The notes beneath the pieces are model-generated. The model searched no databases. It had not been told where the DNA came from and was given only the letters and a program-made list of their open reading frames with translations. The position numbers and the translations under genes are program-made. Below are positions 30,417 through 39,138 of a DNA stretch of 64,000 bases, piece by piece. Every line of letters starts with the position of its first letter. Position 1 is the stretch's first letter. The DNA comes from DASYAE01 sp036501535 (lineage in GTDB: Bacteria; Actinomycetota; Actinomycetes; Streptomycetales; Catenulisporaceae), in NCBI GenBank assembly GCA_036501535.1, contig DASYAE010000205.1:1-64000 (forward strand), in the 5' to 3' direction.

Positions 30417-32915
30417 ATGAAGGCCGTCGTGATGGCCGGGGGCGAGGGGACCAGGCTGCGGCCGATGACCTCCTCGATGCCGAAACCGCTGCTTCCCGTG
30501 GTCAACAGGCCGATCATGGAGCACGTGCTGCGGCTGCTGCGCAAGCACGGGCTCACCGAGACCGTGGTCACGGTCCAGTTCCTGGCCTCCCTGGTGCGCA
30601 ACTACTTCGGCGACGGCGAAGAGCTCGGCATGAGCCTCTACTACGCCAACGAGGACACGCCGCTGGGCACCGCCGGCTCGGTGAAGAACGCGGAGACGCA
30701 GCTTTCCGGCGACAGCTTCCTGGTCATCTCCGGCGACGCGCTGACCGACATCGACCTCAGTGCCCTGATCGACTACCACCGGGAGAAGAAGGCCCTGGTG
30801 ACCGTGTGCCTGACCCGGGTGCCCGACCCGCTGGAGTTCGGCATCACCATCACCGACGAGGAGGGCCGGGTCGAGCGCTTCCTGGAGAAGCCGACCTGGG
30901 GCCAGGTCTTCTCGGACACGGTGAACACCGGCATCTACGTGATGGAGCCCGAGGTGCTCGGCTACATCGAGCCGGGCGAGCAGGTCGACTGGTCCGGGGA
31001 CGTGTTCCCGAAGCTGCTGGCCGAGGGCCGCTCGGTCTACGGCTACGTGGCCGAGGGCTACTGGGAGGACGTGGGCACCCACGAGTCCTACCTCAAGGCC
31101 CAGGCGGACGTGCTGACCGGCAAGGTCGAGGCGGACATCGACGGCTTCGAGGCGGCCCCCGGGGTGTGGATCGGCGAGGGCGCCGAGATCGACCCGGCCG
31201 CCGCGCTCAAGGGCCCGTGCTACATCGGCGACTACTCGAAGGTGGAGGCCGGCGCCGAGATCCGGGAGCACACCGTGATCGGCTCCAACGCGGTGGTCAA
31301 GGCCGGCGCGTTCCTGCACCGCGCGGTCATCCACGGCAACGTCTACATCGGGCCGCAGGCGAACCTGCGCGGCTGCGTGATCGGCAAGAACACCGACGTG
31401 ATGCGCGCCTCCCGGGTGGAGGAGGGCGCGGTGGTCGGCGACGAGTGCCTGCTCGAGGAGGAGTCGATCATCGGCTCCGGGGTGCGCGTCTACCCGTTCA
31501 AGACGGTCGAGGCCGGCGCGATGGTCAACACCGACGTCATCTGGGAGCAGCGCAGCCAGCGCTCGCTGTTCGGGCCGCGCGGGGTCAGCGGCGTGGTCAA
31601 CGTCGAGATCACCCCGGAGCTCGCGGTCCGGCTGGCCGGCGCCTATGCCACGACCCTGAAAAAGGGCGCCACGGTCACCCTCGCGCGCGACGGCTCCCGC
31701 GCGGCGCGGGCCCTGAAGCGGGCGGTGATCGCCGCTGTTACGTCCAGCGCGCTCAACGCCCGCGACCTCGAGTGCGTGCCCATGCCGGTGGCGCGGCTGC
31801 AGACCGCGCACGGCACCGCCGGCGGCGTGATGATCCGCACCACGCCGGGCGTGCCCGACTCGGTCGAGATCGCGTTCCTGGACTCGACCGGCGCCGACCT
31901 GTCCCCGGCCGCGCAGCGCAAGCTCGACCGGGTCTACTCGCGCGGCGAGTTCCGCCGCGCGTTCCCCGGCGAGATCGGCGACCTGAACACCCCGTCGCGC
32001 ATCTTCGAGAGCTACGTCCAGGAGCTGCTGGCCCGGGTGGACGTGTCAGGGATCACCGATGCCGGCCTCAAGGTCGTGGTGGACGCCGGCGGCGGCTCCG
32101 CGGGCCTGGTGCTGCCCGCGCTGCTCGGCCGGCTCGGCGTCGACGCGTTCACGGTCAACCTCGGCATCGACGAGGCGCACCCGACCGAGTCGGCCAACGA
32201 GCAGGCCGCCGCGCTGCGCCGGCTCGGCGAGCGGGTCGCCTCCTCGCGGGCCGCGTTCGGCGTCCGGTTCGACCCGGTCGGCGAGCGGATCTGGATCGTG
32301 GACGAGAAGGGCGGCCGGATCGACGACGAGCGGGCGCTGCTGGTGCTCATGGATCTCGTGGCGGCGGAGCGGCAGGGCGGGCGGATCGTGCTGCCGGTGA
32401 CTACCACGCGGGTCGCCGAGAAGGTGGCCGCCTTCCACCACGTGACCGTCACCTGGGTGCCCACCGCGCCGGACGAGCTGTCCCGGCAGTGCGCCACCGG
32501 GCGCGAGGTGATCTTCGGCGGGGACGGCCGGGGCGGTTTCCTCGTACCCGAATTCCACGCCTCGCTGGACGGCATCGCAGCCTTCGTCCGGCTGATGGGC
32601 CTCGTCGCGCGCACGCATTTGACGCTGTCGCAGATAGACGCCCGGATCCCGCAGGCGCACGTGCGCAAGATGGACGTCCCGACGCCGTGGGCGGCTAAGG
32701 GCATGGTCATGCGCACGGTCGTCGAGGCGGCCGAGGGGCGCGAGTTGGACACCACCGACGGCGTCCGCATCGTCGAGCCCGACGGCGGATGGATCCTGGT
32801 GCTGCCCGATCCGGCCGAGGCGGTCACCCATCTGTGGGCCGAGGCGGACGGTCCGCAGAGCGCGGATGAGCTGCTCGGCACCTGGGCCGGGGTAGTGGAG
32901 CAGGCCGGTGCCTAA
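30417..32915 (+). CDS. Mannose-1-phosphate guanylyltransferase with phosphomannomutase-like C-terminal half
   Basis: An 832-residue fusion. Residues 1-235 are a nucleotidyltransferase with VVMAGGEGTRLRPMT and VISGDALTDIDLS; 240-375 are left-handed beta-helix hexapeptides (IGDYSKVEAGAEIREHTVIG region); 385-832 resemble phosphohexomutase. The C-terminal half lacks the catalytic serine loop (T-A-S-H-N-P; here RTTPGVPDSVEIAF) and the metal loop D-G-D-A-D-R, so it is probably inactive or regulatory. Streptomyces have the same fusion. It would make GDP-mannose for the mannosylation genes at 20 kb. ATG at 30417 is preferred over 30330; GAGAGGGAG lies upstream. Confidence 0.88.
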   Translation: MKAVVMAGGEGTRLRPMTSSMPKPLLPVVNRPIMEHVLRLLRKHGLTETVVTVQFLASLVRNYFGDGEELGMSLYYANEDTPLGTAGSVKNAETQLSGDSFLVISGDALTDIDLSALIDYHREKKALVTVCLTRVPDPLEFGITITDEEGRVERFLEKPTWGQVFSDTVNTGIYVMEPEVLGYIEPGEQVDWSGDVFPKLLAEGRSVYGYVAEGYWEDVGTHESYLKAQADVLTGKVEADIDGFEAAPGVWIGEGAEIDPAAALKGPCYIGDYSKVEAGAEIREHTVIGSNAVVKAGAFLHRAVIHGNVYIGPQANLRGCVIGKNTDVMRASRVEEGAVVGDECLLEEESIIGSGVRVYPFKTVEAGAMVNTDVIWEQRSQRSLFGPRGVSGVVNVEITPELAVRLAGAYATTLKKGATVTLARDGSRAARALKRAVIAAVTSSALNARDLECVPMPVARLQTAHGTAGGVMIRTTPGVPDSVEIAFLDSTGADLSPAAQRKLDRVYSRGEFRRAFPGEIGDLNTPSRIFESYVQELLARVDVSGITDAGLKVVVDAGGGSAGLVLPALLGRLGVDAFTVNLGIDEAHPTESANEQAAALRRLGERVASSRAAFGVRFDPVGERIWIVDEKGGRIDDERALLVLMDLVAAERQGGRIVLPVTTTRVAEKVAAFHHVTVTWVPTAPDELSRQCATGREVIFGGDGRGGFLVPEFHASLDGIAAFVRLMGLVARTHLTLSQIDARIPQAHVRKMDVPTPWAAKGMVMRTVVEAAEGRELDTTDGVRIVEPDGGWILVLPDPAEAVTHLWAEADGPQSADELLGTWAGVVEQAGA

Positions 32916-33038
32916 CGATCGCACGGTTTTTACACGCTCCGTGTTGTGCTTGAGAGCCACCGGCGTGTAGTGCCGGGATCGGCCCACCGTGTAAGGTCGC
33001 GACTCAGCATCGAGCGCCCAAGAAGATGGAGCATCGCA

Positions 33039-33434
33039 GTGGCCACGGCCGAGTTCCCCGAGGACCTGAAGTACACCGCCGAGCACGAATGGGTGCGCGC
33101 CGGCGGCGAGTCCGCCGTGGCCCGGGTCGGCATCACCGACTTCGCTCAGGACGCGCTCGGCGACATCGTCTTCGTGACCCTGCCGGAGGTGGGCAGCAAG
33201 GTCGAGGCCGGCCAGCCGTGCGGCGAGCTGGAGTCGACCAAGTCGGTCAGCGACGTGTACGCGCCGGTCACCGGCACCGTCGCCGCGGTCAACCCGGCCC
33301 TGGACGCCAACCCCGAGCTGGTGAATTCCGACCCGTACGGGGAAGGCTGGATGTTCGAGGTCCGCTACGCCGGCCCGGAGGCGCTGGACGGACTGCTGGA
33401 CGCCGACGCCTACCGCGACGTCGCCGGGAAATGA
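33039..33434 (+). CDS. gcvH: Glycine cleavage system H protein
   Basis: A 131-residue lipoyl-carrier protein that moves the aminomethyl group of glycine between the P and T enzymes. It has EHEWVRAGGESAVARVGITD, QDALGDIVFVTLPEVG and the lipoylated Lys68 in ELESTKSVSDVYAP, followed by NPELVNSDPYGEGWMF. The GTG at 33039 has AGATGGAG seven bases upstream; a longer open frame reaches 32946. The other cleavage enzymes are not in the window. It heads a conserved block with garA, ftsR, a nuclease and a second MerR, as in mycobacteria. Confidence 0.95.
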   Translation: MATAEFPEDLKYTAEHEWVRAGGESAVARVGITDFAQDALGDIVFVTLPEVGSKVEAGQPCGELESTKSVSDVYAPVTGTVAAVNPALDANPELVNSDPYGEGWMFEVRYAGPEALDGLLDADAYRDVAGK

Positions 33435-33465
33435 GCCGGGCGGCCGAGGTCGGACGGGAGGGGAC

Positions 33466-34245
33466 GTGGCGCTGTTCGGGCGGTTCGGCCGGGGCCGCGA
33501 CGGCGGGGGCGACCCGGGGCCCCGCCCCGCGCCCGGCGGGTCGGTTGACCCGGGCCCGCGCGGACGCCTAGGTTTCGGGGTGTCCGGTGTCGACGAGCCG
33601 GGATCCGGGCCGCCGGGTCCGGGGGAGTCCCCGGCGCAGCCCGGCGGGCCGCCCCCCGGTCAGCACAGTCCACCAAGCCAGCCACGAGTGGCCGCGACGG
33701 AGCCGCGGCGGGAGGTCGATTCGATGCCGCCGCCGATGCTGATGTGCGCTCGCTGCGGGCACGCCAACTCCGCGGGCAGCCGCTTCTGCTCGAACTGCGG
33801 CAACCCGCTGGCGGGAGCCGTGGACCCGGTGACCGGCGAGCGGGCCGCGGAGATGACCTCCACGATGTCGCTCGGCGCGATCTCGGAGAACACCGGCGAG
33901 ACCGACTACGGCGACCCGCTGGCCGCGGTGGTCGAGGGGCTGTCCGAGACCAGCGGCCTGCTGCTGGTGCAGCGCGGGCCGAACGCGGGCAGCCGGTTCC
34001 TGCTGGACGCGGACGTCACCTCGGCCGGGCGCGCGCCGGACAGCGACATCTTCCTCGACGACGTCACCGTCTCGCGCCGGCACGCGGAGTTCATCCGGGC
34101 CGCCCAGGGCTTCCTGGTGCGGGACGTCGGCTCGCACAACGGCACCTACGTGAACCGGGAGCGGATCGAGGAGGCGCTGCTCGGCGACGGCGACGAGGTC
34201 CAGATCGGCAAGTACCGCCTGGTGTTCCTCAGCGGACACCGCTGA
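33466..34245 (+). CDS. garA: FHA-domain protein with zinc ribbon, GarA/OdhI-like
   Basis: A 259-residue signalling protein. Residues 1-86 are basic, then Pro/Gly-rich. A zinc ribbon follows with CARCGHANSAGSRFCSNCG, then a phosphothreonine-motif region (EMTSTMSLG, where GarA-type proteins read ETTS), and an FHA domain with SAGRAPDSDIFLDD, SRRHAEF and SHNGTYVNRE. GarA and OdhI are phosphorylated by serine/threonine kinases and then bind glutamate dehydrogenase and 2-oxoglutarate dehydrogenase. GTG at 33466 with GGGAGGGGA close before it is used, since Streptomyces relatives also start with a similar LFGRFGR segment; ATG at 33724 (GGGAGG, spacing 8) is a strong rival. Confidence 0.85.
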   Translation: MALFGRFGRGRDGGGDPGPRPAPGGSVDPGPRGRLGFGVSGVDEPGSGPPGPGESPAQPGGPPPGQHSPPSQPRVAATEPRREVDSMPPPMLMCARCGHANSAGSRFCSNCGNPLAGAVDPVTGERAAEMTSTMSLGAISENTGETDYGDPLAAVVEGLSETSGLLLVQRGPNAGSRFLLDADVTSAGRAPDSDIFLDDVTVSRRHAEFIRAAQGFLVRDVGSHNGTYVNRERIEEALLGDGDEVQIGKYRLVFLSGHR

Positions 34246-34324
34246 CGGTGCATCAGCCGCCACGGCGGCTGCGCGGGGCGGACGCAGGCGGGGCACACGC
34301 GGCACGCGGAAGGAGTCGGTTCTC

Positions 34325-35149
34325 GTGCGGGATCTGACGGTCGGTGAGGCGGCGGCACGGCTGTCCGCCGAGTTCCCGGGCCTGACCGCATCCTGGCTGC
34401 GGCGGATGGAGGCGGCCGGGCGGGTCTCGCCGCGGCGCAACCCGGCGGGCTTCCGCCGGTACACCGCGGCCGACCTCGACCGGATCAGGGCCGTGCTTTC
34501 CGCGGCCGCCGAGCAGAACGCGGAGGCCGCGGCCGAGCCCGCCGCCCCCGCACCGGCCCCGCCGCAGCCGCGCGTATCCGCGCCGCAGCCGACCGCCGAG
34601 TCCGGGCCGGCGGCGCAGAGCCAGCGCCCGCTGATCCATGCCTCGGGCCTCAAGCGCGACGGCGGTAATCCTTCCGGCGCTCGGCGCGGCGGCCCGGGCA
34701 GTGTGGCGGTTCTCACGGTCGTGCCGGACACGTCGCCGGCCGAGCAGCAGGGCCCGGCCGCGGACCCGCCCGAGCCGGCCGGGCGCCGCGGCGAGCGGCG
34801 CTGGCCGGACGCCGGCTTCTTCGCCCCCGACCTCGGCGAGGTGGCCATGGACCGGGACCGGCTGGCCGCGGCCGCCCGGATCGAGCGCGGCTGGGTCGAC
34901 GAGCTGGTCGGCTACGGCCTGCTGTCCGACCGCGCCGTGTTCAGCGGCGCGGACCTGCTGGTCGCAAGGGCCTGCGCGGAGCTGGCCGAGCTCGGCTTCG
35001 AGCCGCGGCACCTGCGCCCGGTGCTGACTTCCGCGGCCAAGGTCGCCGAGCTGGCCGGGTCGGCGCCGGCCGGCCGCAGCGCCCAGGCCGCGGCCGCCGC
35101 GGTGCGCCTGCACTCCACCCTGGTGCGGGCGGAGCTGCTGCGCGGCTGA
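34325..35149 (+). CDS. ftsR: MerR-family regulator, FtsR-like
   Basis: A 274-residue regulator. The MerR helix-turn-helix reads LTVGEAAARLSAEFPGLTAS and RRNPAGFRRYTAADLDRIR; an Ala/Pro-rich linker (about 60-155) follows, then a C-terminal domain with GWVDELVGYGLLSDRAVFSG and ELGFEPRHLRPVLTSAAKV. The position after garA matches Rv1828 of mycobacteria and FtsR (Cg1631) of Corynebacterium, which activates ftsZ; this is inference from gene order and shape. GTG at 34325 has GGAAGGAG eight bases upstream. Confidence 0.82.
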   Translation: MRDLTVGEAAARLSAEFPGLTASWLRRMEAAGRVSPRRNPAGFRRYTAADLDRIRAVLSAAAEQNAEAAAEPAAPAPAPPQPRVSAPQPTAESGPAAQSQRPLIHASGLKRDGGNPSGARRGGPGSVAVLTVVPDTSPAEQQGPAADPPEPAGRRGERRWPDAGFFAPDLGEVAMDRDRLAAAARIERGWVDELVGYGLLSDRAVFSGADLLVARACAELAELGFEPRHLRPVLTSAAKVAELAGSAPAGRSAQAAAAAVRLHSTLVRAELLRG

Positions 35150-35240
35150 CGGCGCCCGGCCGGCCCCGGTTCCGGAACGTGATCGAAACGAGGCGGTTCG
35201 CGGGCGACCCCGGTCCGCCGCCGCGCGCTAGGGTGGGTGT

Positions 35241-35705
35241 GTGAACGAACTCGACGTCGTCGGCGTTCGCGTCGAACTGCCGTCAAACCTGCCGATCGTG
35301 CTGCTGCGCGAGAGCGCGGGCGAGCGCTTCCTGGCCATCTGGATCGGCCAGGGGGAGGCCGCCGCCATCGCGGCGGCGCTCGAGGGCGCCGCACCGGCCC
35401 GTCCGCTCACGCACGACTTGTTCCGCGACACGCTCAAGGCCCTCGGCCGGAAGCTGACCGCGCTGCGGATCACCGGGCTGCGCGGCGGCACCTTCTTCGC
35501 CGAGCTTGTGTTCGACGGGGCGGTGACCGTCTCGGCCCGGCCGTCCGACGGCATCGCTCTGGCGCTGCGCTGCGGCGCGAAGATCTTCGCCGCCGAGGAG
35601 GTGCTCGCCGAGGTCGGCATCCTGCTGCCGGACGACCAGGAGGACGAGGTGGAGCGGTTCCGCGCGTTCCTCGACGAGATCTCGCCGGAGGATTTCGAGG
35701 CCTGA
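35241..35705 (+). CDS. Bifunctional nuclease family protein (DUF151)
   Basis: A 154-residue protein with the DUF151 fold described as having DNase and RNase activity in some bacteria. It shows ELPSNLPIVLLRES, LAIWIGQGEAAAIAAAL, RPLTHDLF, the AELVFDGAV stretch and ARPSDGIALALRCGAKIF. GTG at 35241 fits the family start (MNELDVVGVRVELP). Sits between the FtsR-like gene and a second MerR gene, in the same order as in mycobacteria, where its role is unclear. Confidence 0.9.
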   Translation: MNELDVVGVRVELPSNLPIVLLRESAGERFLAIWIGQGEAAAIAAALEGAAPARPLTHDLFRDTLKALGRKLTALRITGLRGGTFFAELVFDGAVTVSARPSDGIALALRCGAKIFAAEEVLAEVGILLPDDQEDEVERFRAFLDEISPEDFEA

Positions 35706-35950
35706 AAGACCGCCCGCCCGGTGCGGACGGCCGGGCGAACGGCGCGCCGGGCCCGATATTGCGCCCGACTGAGGGGGAGGCCGGGGTACGCTGCGAAGGC
35801 GGGTCGCAGGGGCGCGGTCCCGGCGCGCGCCACGAGGACTGTGTTTGCAGTGAGTGTGGTTCGCCGCGACTGTGTTCGCCGCAGTCGGGGAATGCTGGGA
35901 AGAAGTGGGCGGGGGTTGCTTCGTCGTCGAGGAGCGGAGGTGTGGTCGGC

Positions 35951-36511
35951 GTGAATGTTGTGGCGGGCGATACGGCGGACTCCGCCGGAGACCCGGTCGA
36001 CACGCGCGGCTATCGGGGAACCGTCGCCTGCGCCGCGGCTGGCATCACCTACCGGCAGCTCGACTACTGGGCGCGCACGGAGCTGGTGCAGCCGAGCCTG
36101 ACCCCCGGCGGCGCCGGCTCGTCGTCCTACGCCGGGCGGCTCTACAGCTTCCGCGACGTGATCGTGCTCAAGATCGTCAAACGGCTGCTGGACGCCGGGA
36201 TCTCGCTGCACAACATCCGCGCGGCCATCGCGCACATCCACGCCCGGGGCAGCGCCGAACTGGCCGACATCACCCTGATGAGCGATGGCGCGGCGGTGTA
36301 CGAGTGCGTCTCGGCCGAACAGGTGGTCGAGCTGGTGCACGCCGGCCAGGGCGTGTTCGGCATCTCGGTCAGCGCGGTGTGGCGGGAGATCGACGCGGCG
36401 CTCGCGCAGCTGCCCGGCGAGCCGGTGGACGGCCCGGGCGGGCGCGGCACCATCCTGCCGCCCGGCACGGTGGACGAGCTGGCCGTGCGCCGGCGTTCGC
36501 GCGCGGTCTGA
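35951..36511 (+). CDS. MerR-family regulator (second of the block)
   Basis: A 186-residue regulator. The helix-turn-helix reads GTVACAAAGITYRQLDYWAR and the recognition loop is LYSFRDVIVLKIVKRLLDAG; the C-terminal half has ISLHNIRAAIAHIHARG, MSDGAAVYEC and QGVFGISVSAVWREIDAAL. It matches Rv1830-type proteins, implicated in cell division control; gene order supports this. GTG at 35951 with GGAGG ten bases upstream is used; GTG at 35942 is an alternative. Preceding gap of 245 bp probably holds its promoter. Confidence 0.85.
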   Translation: MNVVAGDTADSAGDPVDTRGYRGTVACAAAGITYRQLDYWARTELVQPSLTPGGAGSSSYAGRLYSFRDVIVLKIVKRLLDAGISLHNIRAAIAHIHARGSAELADITLMSDGAAVYECVSAEQVVELVHAGQGVFGISVSAVWREIDAALAQLPGEPVDGPGGRGTILPPGTVDELAVRRRSRAV

Positions 36512-36606
36512 CGCTCTGAATCTCTGACGCCGACCCCCGAGGCCGGAACCGTTCCGCGGCTGCCCGCGTTCTTCCCGGCGGGAGCGTCGAGGAGAGCGAG
36601 GCCGGC

Positions 36607-37458
36607 TTGAACCGGGGATGGGCCGAAAGAGTGAGCCTCGAGCAGGGCACTGCGGGCGCGGATCAGGGGGACCCGGAGTCCGCGGAAGCGGATCATGCCG
36701 AGGCGGACACCCTCGCGACCACACTTCCCGATACACAGCTTCCCGATACACAGCCGGACGCGCCTGTGGAGGCCGCTGCGTCGCGCCGACCGTGGCGCCG
36801 CCGCTCGTGGCAGCGCCGCGCGTTCCAGGCGCTCTGCGTCGCCTGTGTGGCCGTCTTCGTGCCCATCTCCGTCGTGCGCGTCGCTGGGGACGAATACGTG
36901 CGCTCGATCCAGGACGCTCCCGCGGAGCCGGTCGGGATCGTGTTCGGCGCCGCGGTGGACGGCGATGATCCGAGCCCTTATCTGGCCTCCCGGCTCGACG
37001 TCGCGATCGCGCTGTGGCGCGCCGGGAAGATCAAGGTCTTCCTCGTCACCGGCGACCACGCGAGCGCGGCCTACGACGAGCCCCAGGCCATGCGCGACTA
37101 CCTGATACGGCACGGCGTGCCGGCCGGCCTGATCGTCGAGGACGGCGCCGGCTTCGACACCTGGCAGAGCTGCGCGCGCGCCAAGCAGGTGTTCGGGGTC
37201 TCCCGCGCGATCGTGGTCAGCCAGTCCTTCCACGTGCCGCGCGCGGTGTTCCTGTGCCGCGCCGCGGGGATCGAGGCCTACGGCGTCGGCGACGGCGACG
37301 CCGCCTGGCGGATCAGCCCGGACGAGGACGTGCACGACTCGCTGCGCGAGCTGGCCGCCGGCTTCAACGCCGTGTACCAGGGCACGTTCACGCCCGCGCC
37401 GCAGGTCTCCGCCGGCCCGTCCGGCGCGATCGCCCGGGCGCTGCAGAACGCCGGCTGA
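36607..37458 (+). CDS. SanA/YdcF-like (DUF218) envelope protein
   Basis: A 283-residue protein with an N-terminal polar segment, one hydrophobic span (about 73-92, after RRPWRRRSWQRR) and an external DUF218 domain with GIVFGAAVDGDDPSPYLASR, VTGDHASAAYDEPQAM, EDGAGFDTWQSCARA and SQSFHVPRAVFLCRAAG. SanA is linked to vancomycin resistance at high temperature in E. coli, so an envelope barrier role is plausible. TTG at 36607 is used; GTG at 36631 is in frame and nearer to some homologues. The N-terminal region contains a 15-bp perfect duplication. Confidence 0.8.
   Translation: MNRGWAERVSLEQGTAGADQGDPESAEADHAEADTLATTLPDTQLPDTQPDAPVEAAASRRPWRRRSWQRRAFQALCVACVAVFVPISVVRVAGDEYVRSIQDAPAEPVGIVFGAAVDGDDPSPYLASRLDVAIALWRAGKIKVFLVTGDHASAAYDEPQAMRDYLIRHGVPAGLIVEDGAGFDTWQSCARAKQVFGVSRAIVVSQSFHVPRAVFLCRAAGIEAYGVGDGDAAWRISPDEDVHDSLRELAAGFNAVYQGTFTPAPQVSAGPSGAIARALQNAG
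36724..36753. repeat. Perfect 15-bp tandem duplication in the SanA-like gene
   Basis: CTTCCCGATACACAG is present twice in a row (36724-36738 and 36739-36753), coding LPDTQLPDTQ in the disordered N terminus. Confidence 0.9.
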
Positions 37459-37476
37459 GCCGTTCCTCGGACGCTT

Positions 37477-38292
37477 TCAGACCGCGTGGGCCCGGTACAG
37501 CATCAGCTCGCCTGCCTCGGCCCGGCCCGGTGAGGTGAGCGGCACGATCTCGTCCAGGGCGAATCCCGACGAGGCCAGGCAGTCGGCCACGGCGGCGGGG
37601 GAGTGGCGCCAAGCGGTGACCGGGAGGTGTGAGCCGTCGCAAAGCGGATACCGCGCGACGTATGTTCCGCCGAACGGCACGTCAGGATCGTTGCAGCGCC
37701 ACCCGATCAGCCCTGCGGGCTCGGCGACTGCCAGCGGTGCGCCCGTCTGGAGGACCCTGCGCGCCTCGGACAGCACGCCGACGACGACGCACGGATGCGG
37801 CAGATGGACGAGCAGCAGGGAGCACACCGCGCCGCTGCACTCGTCCGGCGGCAGCACGAGGCTTCCGTCCCGGCGCGGCAGCGAGCGTTCGATCCACGCG
37901 TCCCGGTGCCGCAGTTCGCCGATCCGGTGCATCGCCGCAGAGCGGTCCACCGCGAGCACTCGCACCCAGTCGCGCTCGACCAGGTGGCGCGCGAATCCGC
38001 CGATGCCGCAGCCGAGCTCGAGCACGGTGCCGTCCGCCCGCCCCGGCTCGCGGCGGGGGTCCGTCGGCCGCACCGAATCGGCCAGCGCCGGCCACACCGC
38101 GGCCCGGTCCGACGCGTCGTCACGCTCCGCGTAGGCGGCCGCGATCCGCGGATCGGTCCACCGGGTCGCCGGACGGCCGTCCGGGCCCGCCGGATGGCGC
38201 TCACGCGGCAGCCGGGATGGGTATGCATAGGGGGAGATCGAACTGTAGGGCAAGAGGTGAGCACCGCCGTGTGAGCGATCCGGACATGCCAT
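37477..38292 (-). CDS. Class I SAM-dependent methyltransferase
   Basis: A 271-residue methyltransferase-like protein. Motif I is VLELGCGIGGFARHLVE near residue 95; further segments are VLAVDRSAAMHRI and a motif near SLLLVHLPHP. The N terminus carries RWTDPRIAAAYAERDDASDRAAVWPALAD. The acceptor is unknown. ATG at 38292 (MACPDRSHGG) is the first clear start with a weak GGATGG upstream; starts inside are possible. Its end is 18 bp from the SanA-like gene, which it faces; it is divergent from plsC. Confidence 0.75.
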   Translation of the reverse strand: MACPDRSHGGAHLLPYSSISPYAYPSRLPRERHPAGPDGRPATRWTDPRIAAAYAERDDASDRAAVWPALADSVRPTDPRREPGRADGTVLELGCGIGGFARHLVERDWVRVLAVDRSAAMHRIGELRHRDAWIERSLPRRDGSLVLPPDECSGAVCSLLLVHLPHPCVVVGVLSEARRVLQTGAPLAVAEPAGLIGWRCNDPDVPFGGTYVARYPLCDGSHLPVTAWRHSPAAVADCLASSGFALDEIVPLTSPGRAEAGELMLYRAHAV

Positions 38293-38457
38293 CGGCCCAT
38301 CCAAGCCGCGCCGACCGCCGGACCGGCGGCGCCGCGCCGGGGGTGTGGCTGCACGGCACCCGGTGACCCCATATCCTCTGTATCCGGCCCGATCACGGGC
38401 GAGCCCGGGCCCGGTGCGCGGGAGGGTGTGCGCGGTGGTCGAACCGAGAGGAGCGGC

Positions 38458-39138
38458 GTGTTCTACGCGGTGCTGAAGATGCTGGTCACCCGCATCTCGC
38501 TGGCGATCTGGCGGCCGAAGGTGGAGGGCCGGGAGAACATCCCGGCGCGCGGCCCGGTGATCCTCGCCTCCAACCACCTCTCCTTCATCGACTCGGTGCT
38601 GATCCCGATGGTCACCCCGCGGCGCGCCGCGTTCCTGGCCAAGGCCGAGTACTTCGAGACCCGTGGCATCAAGGGCCGGATGATGAAGGCCTTCTTCACC
38701 GCGATCGGCGCGGTGGCGGTGCGCCGCGGCGAGCACCGGGCGGCGATGGACTCGCTGGACCAGTCCCTGGCGGTGATCAACTCCGGCATCGCGTTCGTGA
38801 TCTACCCGGAGGGCACCCGCTCGCTGGACGGCCGGCTCTACCGGGGCAAGGTCGGCGTCGGCTGGCTGGCGCTCAAGTCCGGCGCGCCGATCGTGCCGGT
38901 CGGCGTGATCGGGACCCAGGACCTGCTGCCCAAGGGGGCCAAGTTCCCGCGGTTCAAGCCGGTCACGGTGCGCTTCGGCGAGCCGTTCGACCCGGCCGCG
39001 CTGGACTTCCCGGGCGAGCCCGTGGCCGAGAACGCGCGGGCCCGCCGGGTGGTGGCCGACGCGGTGATCGAGCACATCCAGAAGCTCTCCGGGCAGGAGT
39101 ACGCGGGCGTCTACAACGAGCGCGCGGTCGACGCGTAG
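38458..39138 (+). CDS. plsC: 1-acyl-sn-glycerol-3-phosphate acyltransferase
   Basis: A 226-residue membrane-bound acyltransferase that makes phosphatidic acid. The catalytic NHLSFIDS (residues about 38-45), the glycerol-phosphate site VIYPEGTRSLDGRLYRGK and the YRGKVGVGWLALKSGAPIVP stretch are all present. An N-terminal hydrophobic helix anchors it. GTG at 38458 follows GAGAGGAG. Its last 28 bases overlap the end of the facing MocR gene. Confidence 0.93.
   Translation: MFYAVLKMLVTRISLAIWRPKVEGRENIPARGPVILASNHLSFIDSVLIPMVTPRRAAFLAKAEYFETRGIKGRMMKAFFTAIGAVAVRRGEHRAAMDSLDQSLAVINSGIAFVIYPEGTRSLDGRLYRGKVGVGWLALKSGAPIVPVGVIGTQDLLPKGAKFPRFKPVTVRFGEPFDPAALDFPGEPVAENARARRVVADAVIEHIQKLSGQEYAGVYNERAVDA

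Noticed and set aside
32916..33038. Glycine riboswitch before gcvH
   Set aside because: The 123-bp gap is too short for a tandem glycine riboswitch and shows no matching helices by eye.
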